64,000 bases of DNA from Bacteroidota bacterium (GCA_027621175.1 JAQCCM010000006.1:17787-81786), one strand, 5' to 3'. Numbered from the stretch's first letter, positions 9,227 to 17,619 are shown. A program made the numbers and translations. The notes: generated from the letters alone by a model not told the origin.

Positions 9227-9964
9227 TTACAACATTTTTAGTTGTTGCACTTCGCTTTGCGATAAATGGCGCCAATGCCCACGGGGTAAATCTTTTTTAG
9301 TCAATCCAGCAAATAATACCCTGTCGAGCGTAATCACTTCATAACCCAGATGTTCAAAAATACGACGTACAATGCGGTTTCTTCCCGAATGAAGCGCGAT
9401 ACCAACTTCTTTTTTTGAAGCCCCTTGCACAAAACTCACTTCATCGGCTTTTATAACTCCATCGTTTAAAGTAATACCGCTTTTAATTTGTTGCAAATGT
9501 TGACCACTAACTACTTTATCGAGCACAACATGATATAATTTTTTTACTCCAGTACTTGGGTGGGTAAGCTTTTTTGCCAAATCACCGTCATTGGTGAAAA
9601 GTAGTAATCCTGTGGTTGGACGATCAAGCCTACCCACAGGAACAATACGCGATTTTGTAGCATTTGCAACCAAATCCATTACTGTTCGGCGGGCTTTTTC
9701 GTCACGGGTAGTAGTGATAAATCCTTTGGGCTTGTTTAACAAAATGTATTCTGGTTTTTCGGCTTGCAATTTCTGCCCATCAAAGTGAACCACATCTGTG
9801 GGCTTTACTTTATAACCAAGTTCAGTCATGACTTTATTGTTAACCTTGACAGAACCCAACGATATGTGCATATCAGCCTCGCGCCGCGAACATATACCCG
9901 CATGGGCTATATATTTATTTAACCGAACACCCTCTTGAGAATTTTTTGGATTTTCTTTTTTCAT
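9227..9964 (-). CDS. rluB: rRNA pseudouridine synthase, RluB/RsuA family
   Basis: A 245-residue protein with an N-terminal S4 RNA-binding domain (about 13-75, VRLNKYIAHAGICSRREAD) and a RsuA-type catalytic domain with the active-site motif GRLDRPTTGLLLFTNDG (catalytic Asp114). It should convert a uridine in ribosomal RNA to pseudouridine. It is the last gene of a leftward run (mvaD, mevalonate kinase, UbiA, this gene), separated from UbiA by 58 bp. The choice between RluB (23S) and RsuA (16S) specificity is by general resemblance. Confidence 0.9.
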   Translation of the reverse strand: MKKENPKNSQEGVRLNKYIAHAGICSRREADMHISLGSVKVNNKVMTELGYKVKPTDVVHFDGQKLQAEKPEYILLNKPKGFITTTRDEKARRTVMDLVANATKSRIVPVGRLDRPTTGLLLFTNDGDLAKKLTHPSTGVKKLYHVVLDKVVSGQHLQQIKSGITLNDGVIKADEVSFVQGASKKEVGIALHSGRNRIVRRIFEHLGYEVITLDRVLFAGLTKKDLPRGHWRHLSQSEVQQLKML

Positions 9965-10022
9965 CGAATTTATATTTCCCCGCTAGTTACAGACGCCAAA
10001 CGGATATGCAAAAGTAAGAAGC

Positions 10023-10910
10023 TTAAATGGTTAAGCGTAATAATGGGAGACTTATTATGCCTAACAAAATAATAAGCCTTACAAATTGAAGCAATAATCC
10101 CATATGCCGACTCGTTTGGACGCGCCAAAGCAACACCCACAGAAGTACAAGAAAAATAGCTGCAGCAATAAAATAATATCCCATAGCTTTTAAATCAAAA
10201 AAAGTGCGTAGCAATACAATAACCAAAAGCGCACAAAAAATAAGCAAGCTAATAAGTTGCTTGGTCTTACGTTCACCCCAAACCACAGGAAAGGTTTTGT
10301 AATTCTGCGCAATATCTCCCTTAATATTGTATAAATCTTTTACAAATTCTCGGACACTTACCAGCGTATATAAATAAGCAGCATGCGTCAAAATTTCAAG
10401 CGAAAAATTATTATAATAAACCGTAATAGCAAAGAATGGTAAAACCGTAAGCAATGTGCTGGTGAGGGTTCCAAACCAAAGATCACGTTTTAATAAAGAG
10501 GAATACAAAAACATGGCAGCCATGTAAGATGTAAAAAATACTACCGCACGAAACGATACATAGCTTGCTATCAAAAGGGCTAAAATAGAACACGCAAAAT
10601 AGACTCCTAGTTTGGTTTTTGCAGAGATATGACGCTCTAATAGTGTTTTTTCTGGGCGATTAATAAGGTCTTTTTCTTCGTCAAAAAAGGCGTTAAAAAT
10701 ATAGCCGCCCGAAACGCTAAATCCCGTTGCCAACACTATGAGCCAAAGGTTTAAATCGAGTAATGTGGGGACAATATTTTCTGAGGAAAAAATAAAAACA
10801 GAAGTGAGCAATTGAGCCAACATCAAAACAGAAACATTAACACCACGCACTAATGAAAACAAACCAATTGCTTGCAAAAACAATTTGGCAGATGAAGGCG
10901 AAGCGCTCAT
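10023..10910 (-). CDS. UbiA-family prenyltransferase
   Basis: A 295-residue polytopic membrane protein with about nine helices. The first UbiA Asp-rich motif is NAFFDEEKD with the following INRPEK (Asn73, Asp77, Asp81); the second is in REFVKDLYNIKGD. These bind magnesium and the diphosphate of a prenyl donor. Relatives in Flavobacteriia are usually labelled geranylgeranylglycerol-phosphate geranylgeranyltransferase-like, but the true acceptor is uncertain. It follows the mevalonate-kinase-like gene with a gap of a single base, consistent with coupling of isoprenoid precursor supply to a prenyl-transfer step. Confidence 0.85.
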   Translation of the reverse strand: MSASPSSAKLFLQAIGLFSLVRGVNVSVLMLAQLLTSVFIFSSENIVPTLLDLNLWLIVLATGFSVSGGYIFNAFFDEEKDLINRPEKTLLERHISAKTKLGVYFACSILALLIASYVSFRAVVFFTSYMAAMFLYSSLLKRDLWFGTLTSTLLTVLPFFAITVYYNNFSLEILTHAAYLYTLVSVREFVKDLYNIKGDIAQNYKTFPVVWGERKTKQLISLLIFCALLVIVLLRTFFDLKAMGYYFIAAAIFLVLLWVLLWRVQTSRHMGLLLQFVRLIILLGIISLPLLRLTI

Positions 10911-10911
10911 G

Positions 10912-11841
10912 TTAGAACGTATAAACGACCTCTAATTTATGGCCGGAAAGAAGTGCTTTTGCTTTAGGTAAATCTTGTGTGAAACCAAGAATATAGCCAC
11001 CACCTCCAGAACCGCATAGTTTTAGGTAGTACGCATTTGTGTCTAAGCCTGTTTTCCAAAGCTTGAGAAAACGCTTTGGAATCATGGGGCTAAAGTGGTC
11101 TAAAACCACGTATGATAATTTTTTTACGTCTGAGAAAAGTGACGAGATATTACCCTTTAAAAAATGCTCAATACAACGATCCGATATGGTAATAAATTCG
11201 TCTTTCATCATTTTGCGAAAAGCTGGTACCTCAAAATTGTCTAAAAAGATAGACACCAAAGGCGCTGTTTCGCTTGTCATGCCGCTATCCAACAAAAACA
11301 CCGCTGCTTTTCCGTGCTGGGATTGTGATGGAATTCCTGTGGGTTCAATATCAGATTTGGAATGAATTAAAATCGGAAGACTCAAAAAACTATTCAATGG
11401 ATCAAGCCCAGAGGATTTGCCGTGGAAAAAAGACTCCATTACCGCAAAAATAGCTTTTAGTTTGGTCAGTTTGGATCGCGTTAAATTTTCTAAAACGGTA
11501 ATTTTTTCAATGGCATATCGATCATAAATCGCAGCTACCAACGCGCCACTGCTCCCCACACCATAACCATGAGGAATACTGCTGTCAAAATACATGCCTT
11601 TATCCAAATCAGAAGCAAGTCTGTCCCATTCAAATTGCACCAAATCAGTGTCTAAAGTAATGAGGTGTTTTGCAAACTCTCGAAGTTTCTCATTGGAGGA
11701 AACAGCCTTTTCAGAAGAGTTACCGTCCATGCGAAGTGCCCCCTTATAGTAGTTGTAGGGAATGGATAAGCCTTTAGAGTTTTTGATGATTCCATATTCT
11801 CCAAAAAGCAAAATTTTAGCGTAAAAAAGTGGTCCTTTCAC
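10912..11841 (-). CDS. GHMP kinase, probable mevalonate kinase
   Basis: A 309-residue GHMP-superfamily kinase. The ATP-binding motif is PHGYGVGSSGA (residues 90-100), the N-terminal substrate strand is AKILLFGEYG, and the C-terminal motif 3 is KLCGSGGGGYILGF. It should phosphorylate mevalonate (or phosphomevalonate) in the cytoplasm. The gene directly upstream encodes the decarboxylase of the same pathway (10-bp gap), which fixes the pathway; the exact step is less certain because mevalonate and phosphomevalonate kinases look alike. Confidence 0.85.
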   Translation of the reverse strand: MKGPLFYAKILLFGEYGIIKNSKGLSIPYNYYKGALRMDGNSSEKAVSSNEKLREFAKHLITLDTDLVQFEWDRLASDLDKGMYFDSSIPHGYGVGSSGALVAAIYDRYAIEKITVLENLTRSKLTKLKAIFAVMESFFHGKSSGLDPLNSFLSLPILIHSKSDIEPTGIPSQSQHGKAAVFLLDSGMTSETAPLVSIFLDNFEVPAFRKMMKDEFITISDRCIEHFLKGNISSLFSDVKKLSYVVLDHFSPMIPKRFLKLWKTGLDTNAYYLKLCGSGGGGYILGFTQDLPKAKALLSGHKLEVVYTF

Positions 11842-11851
11842 AACAACAAAC

Positions 11852-12925
11852 TTAGTACTTTTTTATTCCTGAGCCAACCTTATCGTGCACACATTGTCTG
11901 TTTTGACAAAATTCAAGCAATTCTGCTTCGATAAACCGATTTACTTCTGCTGCCACATTGTTTGGGTATAACACATGTACGTTAGCACCAGCGTCGAGAG
12001 TAAAGCATACCGGAATACCCGTGTCTTTTCTAAACGCCCATATTTGATCAATCACGCTAAGCGTATTGGGTTGCATCAAAATAAAATACGGGTCGGAAGT
12101 CATCATCATGGCATGAAGATGCAACGCTTCTTTTTCTACAATGAATATAAAGGCGTCTAAGTCGCCTTGTTGCAAAACGGGTAAAAGTGCAGCAAGGTGT
12201 TCATTCGCTTGGGCAAAGCGTTGTTCTGCATATGGATGCTGATGCATCAATTTATGTCCAAGTGTGCTACTCACCTGTTTTTGTCCTTTGTCAATTAACA
12301 ATATGGCATCACAAAAGTCTGTGAAAACAGGATGGATATCATTTACAGGAACTGCGAGTAAATCTGTTGAATTTGATATTGCAGGATGAGTTCCCCAGGC
12401 CATCATGGCGCCTTGCGTACTTCGGCAGGCACTTCCAGAACCCAATCGTGCTAAAAACGAAATTTTATTCATTCTTTCTTCTTCAGAAAGTTTAGCAAGT
12501 TGTGTTTCTAAATCAACCAAACAAGCCGCTAAAGCAGCCATAGAAGATGCCGATGAAGCAATGCCACTACTATGCGGAAACGTATTTTGGGAGATTATTT
12601 TTAATTGGTAGTGCGCCAAAAAAGGCTGATACGGCAATATATTGGCAAAAAAGGCTTCCAGTTTAGGTCGAAAACTCGGCTTCTCTTCACCTTCAAAAAC
12701 AATGGAAAAAGACACTTTTTGAGTGGGTTTATCAAGTGGTATAAACTCCACTTGTGTTTGGGTAACAGCATTGGATAGTGTAAAACTAAGTGATGCATTT
12801 TTAGGTAACTGTGGTACTGTTTTACCCCAATATTTTACCAAAGCAATGTTACTAGGGGCTTGCCATCGAGTGGTGAAAATATCTTTTGTGGGTTGTGCGT
12901 TATTTGCAACAAAGCGTTCTTCCAT
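11852..12925 (-). CDS. mvaD: Diphosphomevalonate decarboxylase
   Basis: The family hallmarks are APSNIALVKYWGK near the N-terminus, the GHMP loop FPHSSGIASSASSMAALAA, SACRSTQGAMMAW and, near the end, DAGANVHVLYP. It converts diphosphomevalonate to isopentenyl diphosphate using ATP. The start is placed at ATG 12925 (MEERFVANN): an upstream in-frame ATG at 12934 falls inside a perfect -7 box (TATATTTG, 12939..12932), so translation from it is unlikely. With the -7 box only six bases from this ATG, the mRNA may be leaderless. The gene heads the leftward mevalonate/UbiA/rluB run. Confidence 0.92.
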   Translation of the reverse strand: MEERFVANNAQPTKDIFTTRWQAPSNIALVKYWGKTVPQLPKNASLSFTLSNAVTQTQVEFIPLDKPTQKVSFSIVFEGEEKPSFRPKLEAFFANILPYQPFLAHYQLKIISQNTFPHSSGIASSASSMAALAACLVDLETQLAKLSEEERMNKISFLARLGSGSACRSTQGAMMAWGTHPAISNSTDLLAVPVNDIHPVFTDFCDAILLIDKGQKQVSSTLGHKLMHQHPYAEQRFAQANEHLAALLPVLQQGDLDAFIFIVEKEALHLHAMMMTSDPYFILMQPNTLSVIDQIWAFRKDTGIPVCFTLDAGANVHVLYPNNVAAEVNRFIEAELLEFCQNRQCVHDKVGSGIKKY

Positions 12926-12931
12926 ATCAAG

Positions 12932-12939
12932 CAAATATA
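12932..12939 (-). promoter_or_regulatory. -7 box (TATATTTG) for mvaD
   Basis: A perfect TAnnTTTG on the minus strand ends six bases before ATG 12925. It helps decide the mvaD start and suggests a very short or absent 5' leader. Confidence 0.55.
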
Positions 12940-12965
12940 CGACCTATAGTATTCTGATGCTGCCG

Positions 12966-12998
12966 TTTGCAACAGTTGGGATATTATTGTTAAATTTG
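12966..12998 (+). promoter_or_regulatory. Bacteroidota promoter (TTTG-N21-TAAATTTG)
   Basis: TTTG at 12966-12969 and TAAATTTG at 12991-12998 are spaced by 21 bases and lie 22 bp before the ATG of the small membrane protein at 13021. Confidence 0.6.
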
Positions 12999-13020
12999 AA
13001 TGACTTAACCAAAAAATATT

Positions 13021-13434
13021 ATGTTTTCTAAATCTATCATTTGGCCTACACTAACAGCCTTTTTATTTTTCTTTATAATACCCTATCTCTTTTATTGGGC
13101 TACTGCGTTGTGTTTTCAAGAATATGTCCAAACAGATATTAGCAGACCCGATAACGAGATACATCTTGGACTACTCGCTTTAGGTGTTTTACTGCTCTCA
13201 TTTGCTTTTGTCCGTATATTTCAAAAATGGTCTGGTGGAATTTTCAGCAATCACAACGGATTTATTTTTGGGCTTTGGATTGCATTAATTGAGGTAATTT
13301 CGATTGGATTTATTCGATATGCCACGCAAGATGCTTTTGAAGCACCCTTTTATATTTTGGATAGTATTTACTGGACTGCCATGTATGCTATAGGTGGTGT
13401 TTTGGTAGCTATTGTTTGCAGAAGAACGAGTTAA
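13021..13434 (+). CDS. Small four-helix membrane protein, unknown function
   Basis: A 137-residue protein with four predicted transmembrane helices (about 8-30, 48-65, 78-98 and 115-134) and no signal peptide cleavage site. I do not recognise a family. It has its own promoter and is transcribed divergently from mvaD. It lies directly before the degraded transporter region and is itself intact. Confidence 0.75.
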   Translation: MFSKSIIWPTLTAFLFFFIIPYLFYWATALCFQEYVQTDISRPDNEIHLGLLALGVLLLSFAFVRIFQKWSGGIFSNHNGFIFGLWIALIEVISIGFIRYATQDAFEAPFYILDSIYWTAMYAIGGVLVAIVCRRTS

Positions 13435-13496
13435 CCACCCATCAACATATCACATCTTTTTTAATATATTGTAGCATAAATTTTAAAAATTAATTT

Positions 13497-13935
13497 ATGA
13501 CGCTTGGGATATTCTATGCTTTTTTATCTGCCATACTGTTGGGTGTTTATGCACTACCCTCAAAATTTACAAAAGGGTATGCTTGGGAAAATACTTGGGG
13601 TGGTTTTTTCTTTTTTGGAATGTTTGTTATTCCTATCATACTCACTTTTAGTCTTGTTGATAATCTCTGGGGGATTTATGCCCAATCGCCAGGGTGGGTT
13701 TTCCCAGTAATGTTTGCACTCAGTTTTTGTTGGGGAATAGGAAATATGCTGTGGGGGTACAGTATATCTTCGATTGGAATGGCACTGGCATTTAGTTTAT
13801 TCTTAGGTGTAATTACTTCCATAGACACCATACTTCCGTTGATTTTAGTTCCTGAGGGGCAGCAAAGTGTGATTGGAACTCCTGTAGGAAATATGATTCT
13901 ATTGGGTATTTTCACCATAGTTGGTGGTATAGCTC
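13497..13935 (+). pseudogene. RhaT-like sugar transporter, C-terminal half lost
   Basis: The frame opens with MTLGIFYAFLSAILLGVYALPSKFTKGYAWENTWGG (quoted in two parts: residues 1-20 and 21-36), which matches the start of L-rhamnose/H+ symporter (RhaT) family proteins, and continues with membrane helices to about residue 145 (GIFTIVGGIAL). From about base 13930 the frame no longer encodes membrane helices; it reads antisense through another transporter gene until a stop at 14201. RhaT proteins are usually about 340 residues with ten helices, so more than half is missing. The break coincides with the break of the opposing permease gene, so a single deletion or rearrangement probably destroyed both. 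Confidence 0.75.
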
Positions 13936-13948
13936 TAAAAGGTTCCAT
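13925..13948. other. Tail-to-tail rearrangement junction between two truncated transporters
   Basis: The plus-strand RhaT-like homology stops at about 13930-13937 and the minus-strand permease homology stops at about 13931 (the last good residues are NISMEPFRA, with the Ala codon at 13931-13933). Each frame continues beyond the point only as the antisense of the other. No transposase, inverted repeat or target duplication is visible, so the cause looks like a plain deletion or inversion end. Confidence 0.65.
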
Positions 13949-14308
13949 ACTGATGTTGATAGACGCATCAAGAATCCACAAACAGCCCACAGCTACCCAA
14001 AGTACGGGCGAGTGTGGCACAAAAAATAACGTCAATGAACTAAGAACGGCTCCAATTAAGAAAAAAGGCCTTCGTCGCCCTAATCTTGGATGCCAAGTCC
14101 TATCACTCAAATATCCTATAATGGGTTGCACAATTAACCCTGTTAGTGGTGCAGCAATCCAAAGCAAAGGTATGTCGTCTTTAGCAGCGCCAAGGGTTTG
14201 AAAAATCCGTGACATAAACCCACCTTGCAGGGCAAATCCAAATTGAATTCCTAAAAAACCAAAGCTCATGTTCCAGATGTCCCAGAACCTTAAGAGTGGC
14301 TTATTCAT
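13931..14308 (-). pseudogene. MFS/GPH-type maltose-like permease, C-terminal three quarters lost
   Basis: Translation from ATG 14308 (MNKPLLRFWDIWNMSFGFLG) gives the N-terminus of the SLC45/glycoside-pentoside-hexuronide class of sugar permeases, including IGYLSDRTWHPRLGRRRPFF (the MFS loop 2-3 motif) and LWILDASINISMEPFRA. About 125 residues survive; family members have about 440-500. After base 13931 the frame is antisense to the RhaT remnant. In Flavobacteriia this permease normally follows a LacI-type regulator in maltodextrin loci, and here the LacI gene lies 89 bp upstream on the same strand. Non-functional as it stands. Confidence 0.8.
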
Positions 14309-14397
14309 AATTTTGTATTTAAAAATTACGATAAGCAAAGCTTATCAAAACAAAAATTGAAGAAGTGTGTTTGTTTTGATGGGGCTAATATAAAAAT

Positions 14398-15435
14398 TTA
14401 TGTTGAATGACGCTTAACAATTTCACAAGCTACCACTTTAGTAATGGGCTCAATCTCTAACTCCTCACTTTCGAGCCTGTCTATAAGCAAGTTAGCTGCC
14501 TCTATACCTATTTGTGTTCCGTGTTGGTTTACCGTAGTCAGCGGAGGCACGGCATACTTTGAAATTACGCCATCGTTAAAGCACACAAGCGCAATATCGT
14601 CAGGAACAATCAAATGATACTCGCGTATGACACGCATTGCCGCCGCCGCATAGATTTCGTTAACTGCAAAAATCGCATCTATATGCGGGAATGCCTTGAG
14701 TGTTGTTCGAAGCTCATCCTCCAAAACAGGAAGTATAATATCGGAACGCTGTGTGTCCTCGGTTTTAATAATTAGCCCATTGTCTAAAGGAATATTCGCT
14801 TTTTGCAATGCTTTAACATAGCCTTGAGTTCGCAACCTACCTACAATAATATAATCTTCTGTAGTAATAAGTAAGATGTGTTTTCGACCTTGTGCTAACA
14901 AATGTTCTGTTGCTAATTGTGCGCCTTGTTCATCGTTAACAACAACTTTGTCACAATTTATTTCTGGAACAGTTCGGTCAAAAAGAACTACGGGCATACC
15001 CTCCTCAATTGTTTGGTGAATGTGGTGATAATCTTGTTTTTTGAGTGTTTCCTTTGAAAGAGAGAGGATAAATCCACCAATTAAGCTATCGGCAAAGGTT
15101 TCCATATTGATTACTTCTTTTTCAAAAGACTCGTTTGAAAGTGATATCAGTACATTATAACCGCGTTCCATAGCTACTTGCTCCACACCGCGCACCACCA
15201 TAGCAAAAAAGTGATGCACCACTTCGGGAATAATAACGCCAATGGTTTTCGTTTTTTTGTTTTTTAAACTTAATGCAATATTGTTAGGACGATAGTTATA
15301 ATGTTTGGCAAAAGCCTGCACTTTTTCACGTGTTTCCTTGCTAATCTCTGGGCTGTTGTGTAAGGACTTTGAAACTGTCGAAATCGATACGCCAAGCTCA
15401 GTCGCCAATAGCTTTATCGTTATCTTTTTTTTCAT
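14398..15435 (-). CDS. LacI-family transcriptional regulator
   Basis: A full-length 345-residue regulator with an N-terminal LacI helix-turn-helix (residues about 4-24, TIKLLATELGVSISTVSKSL), hinge region (YRPNNIALSLKNKKTKTIGV) and a periplasmic-binding-protein-like effector domain with the usual NDEQGAQLATEHLL and FAVNEIYAAAAMR segments. It is intact although the genes on both sides are broken. In related bacteria such a regulator sits between the maltose permease arm and the susC arm of a maltodextrin locus, which is the layout of the remnants here. Its original targets at this locus are destroyed; remote targets or loss of role are both possible. Confidence 0.92.
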   Translation of the reverse strand: MKKKITIKLLATELGVSISTVSKSLHNSPEISKETREKVQAFAKHYNYRPNNIALSLKNKKTKTIGVIIPEVVHHFFAMVVRGVEQVAMERGYNVLISLSNESFEKEVINMETFADSLIGGFILSLSKETLKKQDYHHIHQTIEEGMPVVLFDRTVPEINCDKVVVNDEQGAQLATEHLLAQGRKHILLITTEDYIIVGRLRTQGYVKALQKANIPLDNGLIIKTEDTQRSDIILPVLEDELRTTLKAFPHIDAIFAVNEIYAAAAMRVIREYHLIVPDDIALVCFNDGVISKYAVPPLTTVNQHGTQIGIEAANLLIDRLESEELEIEPITKVVACEIVKRHST

Positions 15436-15520
15436 AAATCACTTTTTAATGTGGTCTAAATTACGAATATTATAATTTTGAGCGTATAAAAATAGTAATA
15501 TAAAAGTTATCAACACTACA

Positions 15521-15545
15521 ACGTTTTCGTGAGTTTCGAAAACGT
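15521..15545. promoter_or_regulatory. Candidate LacI operator (9-bp perfect inverted repeat)
   Basis: ACGTTTTCG at 15521-15529 and CGAAAACGT at 15537-15545 form a perfect inverted repeat with a 7-base spacer. It lies in the 214-bp region between the divergent LacI gene and the susC-like remnant, the expected place for autoregulation and control of the sugar genes. Confidence 0.6.
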
Positions 15546-15649
15546 AATAGTAAAATTCGTTTGTTTTAGAAACATAAATTTAACACAAACTTTATATACA
15601 TTCGCCTTTGAAGTAGTGTGTTTTTTAAGTATAAACCAAAATAAACTAT

Positions 15650-15766
15650 ATGAAAAAACAGATACAAAACGCAGTCTTTTGCTTGTTGTTTTTGACCTCA
15701 TTGGGGCTCTATGCACAGCAAACGGTAAGCGGAGTTGGATTTACCATGGGCAGAAAATGGTGTTGA
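15650..15766 (+). pseudogene. SusC-type receptor remnant: signal peptide only
   Basis: From ATG 15650 the frame encodes a signal peptide (MKKQIQNAVFCLLFLTSLGL then YAQ) and QTVSGV, the usual beginning of the carboxypeptidase-regulatory-like domain of SusC proteins. It then runs into unrelated residues and a TGA at 15764. SusC proteins are about 1000 residues. The homology ends at about 15734, where a different reading frame, encoding the end of another secreted protein, takes over. Divergent placement from LacI is as in intact maltodextrin loci. Confidence 0.7.
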
Positions 15767-16187
15767 TGGAAATGGTGACAATCAAAAATGGGCAAAATCG
15801 GATTACACCACTGATATTTTGAGTGGGCTTACTGCTTCGGAAACTTATACTCTAGAAGTATATTGGAAAATTACTTCTAATCTGGGAGATAAACTTGACA
15901 ACGACTCTGGCACAAATTTCAAATCAAGTTTTACTGTTGATTCAAGCTTAAGTATGAACACTTTAGAAAAGGAAAGTTCTGTCTTAATACTGCCTAATAA
16001 AATATATTTTCAAAAATCTGGTGCATTTGAAATTACGATATTTAATATGATAGGGAGCCAAATTAAAAGAGTCAATACCGATTTCAACAAAGGGCAGGTG
16101 ATCCATTTGAACTTGGGGAGAGGAATTTATTTAATAAATATAAAAGAAAATCAGCATTATAAAACATACAAGATGCCTGTGTATTAA
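15735..16187 (+). pseudogene. C-terminal remnant of a T9SS-secreted protein
   Basis: The frame is open only from 15729 and lacks a proper start. About 150 residues remain: a beta-rich segment (YTLEVYWKITSNLGDKL) followed by a type A T9SS sorting domain (about the last 70 residues; SGAFEITIFNMIGSQIKRV and GRGIYLINIKENQHYKTYKM). The Asp/Asn-rich segment before the sorting domain suggests a carbohydrate-active or carbohydrate-binding protein; in related loci the last gene of the susC arm is often a secreted amylase or SusE-like protein (inference). It is fused out of frame to the SusC signal peptide, so the genes between were deleted. Confidence 0.7.
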
Positions 16188-16221
16188 CACTATTTTTTTA
16201 AAAAAGGCTTCAGTTAAACTT

Positions 16222-16455
16222 CTAAGCTTCCACATTCACGACTTCCTGAATTTCGGGAGCGTATTTTTTAATGGTAAGTTCGACCCCTTGTTTTAAGGTC
16301 ATTTGGTTTACGGAGCACCCCACGCAGGCGCCCATAAGTTGCACCTTGACGGTTTGACCCTCAACACCCAAAAGCGCAATGTCACCACCGTCAGATTTTA
16401 AAAAGGGTCTGATTTCCTCTAGAGCTTGTTCTATTCGTTGATTTAGGTCAGTCAT
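16222..16455 (-). CDS. NifU C-terminal-domain Fe-S scaffold/carrier protein
   Basis: A 77-residue stand-alone NifU C-terminal domain with the cluster-binding CxxC motif in MGACVGCSVNQMTLKQG. It should bind and pass on an iron-sulfur cluster. It lies 3 bp downstream of the Mrp/ApbC ATPase gene, another Fe-S cluster carrier, so the two form a small Fe-S delivery operon. Confidence 0.92.
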   Translation of the reverse strand: MTDLNQRIEQALEEIRPFLKSDGGDIALLGVEGQTVKVQLMGACVGCSVNQMTLKQGVELTIKKYAPEIQEVVNVEA

Positions 16456-16458
16456 AGC

Positions 16459-17601
16459 TTACTTTTTAGTAACAGCAGCGCAACCTGCCATTGTTGTTAT
16501 TTTTATTGCCTCAGTAGGTGGCAAATGTTCGTTACGAGACACAACCTCTTGTACCACCGCTCTGGTCACTTTGGTTAAAGCATCGGAAACAGCCGTATTT
16601 TCTTGCATCGCCGCTGGACGTCCAATGTCCCCCGCCTCACGAATACTTTGCACCAAAGGGAGCTCTCCCAAAAATGGCACATCCAAGTCGGCCGCCAAAT
16701 AACGTGCACCCGCTTTACCAAAGATATAATATTTGTTATTTGGAAGCTCCTCAGGAGTGAAATACGCCATATTCTCTATGACACCCAATACGGGCACTTG
16801 AATATTTTCTTGTTGGAACATCGCCACGCCCTTTTTTGCATCGGACAGCGCAACCGTTTGTGGAGTGCTTACCACCACTGCCCCAGTTATGGGTAACGAC
16901 TGCATAATACTTAAATGAATGTCGCCTGTGCCGGGAGGTAAGTCAATCAATAAAAAATCGAGTTCGCCCCAAGCGGCATCAAAAATCATTTGATTTAAGG
17001 CTTTGGCAGCCATAGGGCCACGCCAAATAACAGCTTGATCGGGTTTGGTGAAAAATCCAATGGATAACAATTTAACTCCGAAATTTTCTACAGGAACCAT
17101 CTTAGATACTCCATCGATGTTTTTTGCCAACGGTTTTTCGTTAGCCACATCAAACATCAATGGCATGGACGGCCCGTAAATATCTGCATCCAAAACGCCA
17201 ACTTTAAAACCCATATTGGCTAATGAAACGGCCAGGTTTGCCGTAACAGTAGATTTTCCCACACCACCTTTTCCTGATGCAACCGCTACTATATTTTGAA
17301 TTCCTGGAATAGGTTTCCCTTTAATGAGATTGGCATTTTGCTTTTTCTCGGGTGCATTAACCGTAATATTCACCTTGATTTTTGCCTTTTCATATACCTC
17401 ATCATGAATGGCTTTCATCACAGAAACCTCTACTTTTTTCTTGGCTTGTAGTGCTGGATTGGTCATGACAATATCCACCACAACCTCATCCCCAAAAATA
17501 TGGATATTTTTTACCGCATCGGCTTCCATCAAATTTTTCCCATCACCTGGTAAACTAATGGATGTCAATGCCTGTTCGATGTCGGAGCGTGTAATTTTCA
17601 T
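16459..17601 (-). CDS. apbC: Mrp/NBP35 family ATPase, Fe-S cluster carrier
   Basis: The start is ATG 17601 (MKITRSDIEQAL); an ATG seven codons upstream adds an atypical tail. The protein (380 residues) has an N-terminal DUF59/MIP18-like domain (about 1-80) and a P-loop ATPase with the deviant Walker A motif ASGKGGVGKSTVTANLA, plus DADIYGPSMP and LIDLPPGTGD. It assembles or delivers Fe-S clusters in the cytoplasm. A CxxC near the C-terminus is not evident. A -7 box (TATATTTG, 17627..17620) lies 18 bp upstream. Confidence 0.92.
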   Translation of the reverse strand: MKITRSDIEQALTSISLPGDGKNLMEADAVKNIHIFGDEVVVDIVMTNPALQAKKKVEVSVMKAIHDEVYEKAKIKVNITVNAPEKKQNANLIKGKPIPGIQNIVAVASGKGGVGKSTVTANLAVSLANMGFKVGVLDADIYGPSMPLMFDVANEKPLAKNIDGVSKMVPVENFGVKLLSIGFFTKPDQAVIWRGPMAAKALNQMIFDAAWGELDFLLIDLPPGTGDIHLSIMQSLPITGAVVVSTPQTVALSDAKKGVAMFQQENIQVPVLGVIENMAYFTPEELPNNKYYIFGKAGARYLAADLDVPFLGELPLVQSIREAGDIGRPAAMQENTAVSDALTKVTRAVVQEVVSRNEHLPPTEAIKITTMAGCAAVTKK

Positions 17602-17619
17602 TAAATCTAAATAAGAATA

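Noticed and set aside
13940..14201. C-terminal part of the long plus-strand ORF after the RhaT-like segment
   Set aside because: It reads antisense through the permease remnant and has no membrane helices, so it is not counted as part of the transporter.
15529..15822. 97-residue plus-strand ORF upstream of and through the SusC remnant
   Set aside because: It covers the operator region and uses the wrong frame relative to the signal peptide; composition is random.
13400..16200. Insertion sequence or recombinase as cause of the two scars
   Set aside because: No transposase fragment, terminal inverted repeat or target duplication could be found near either junction.
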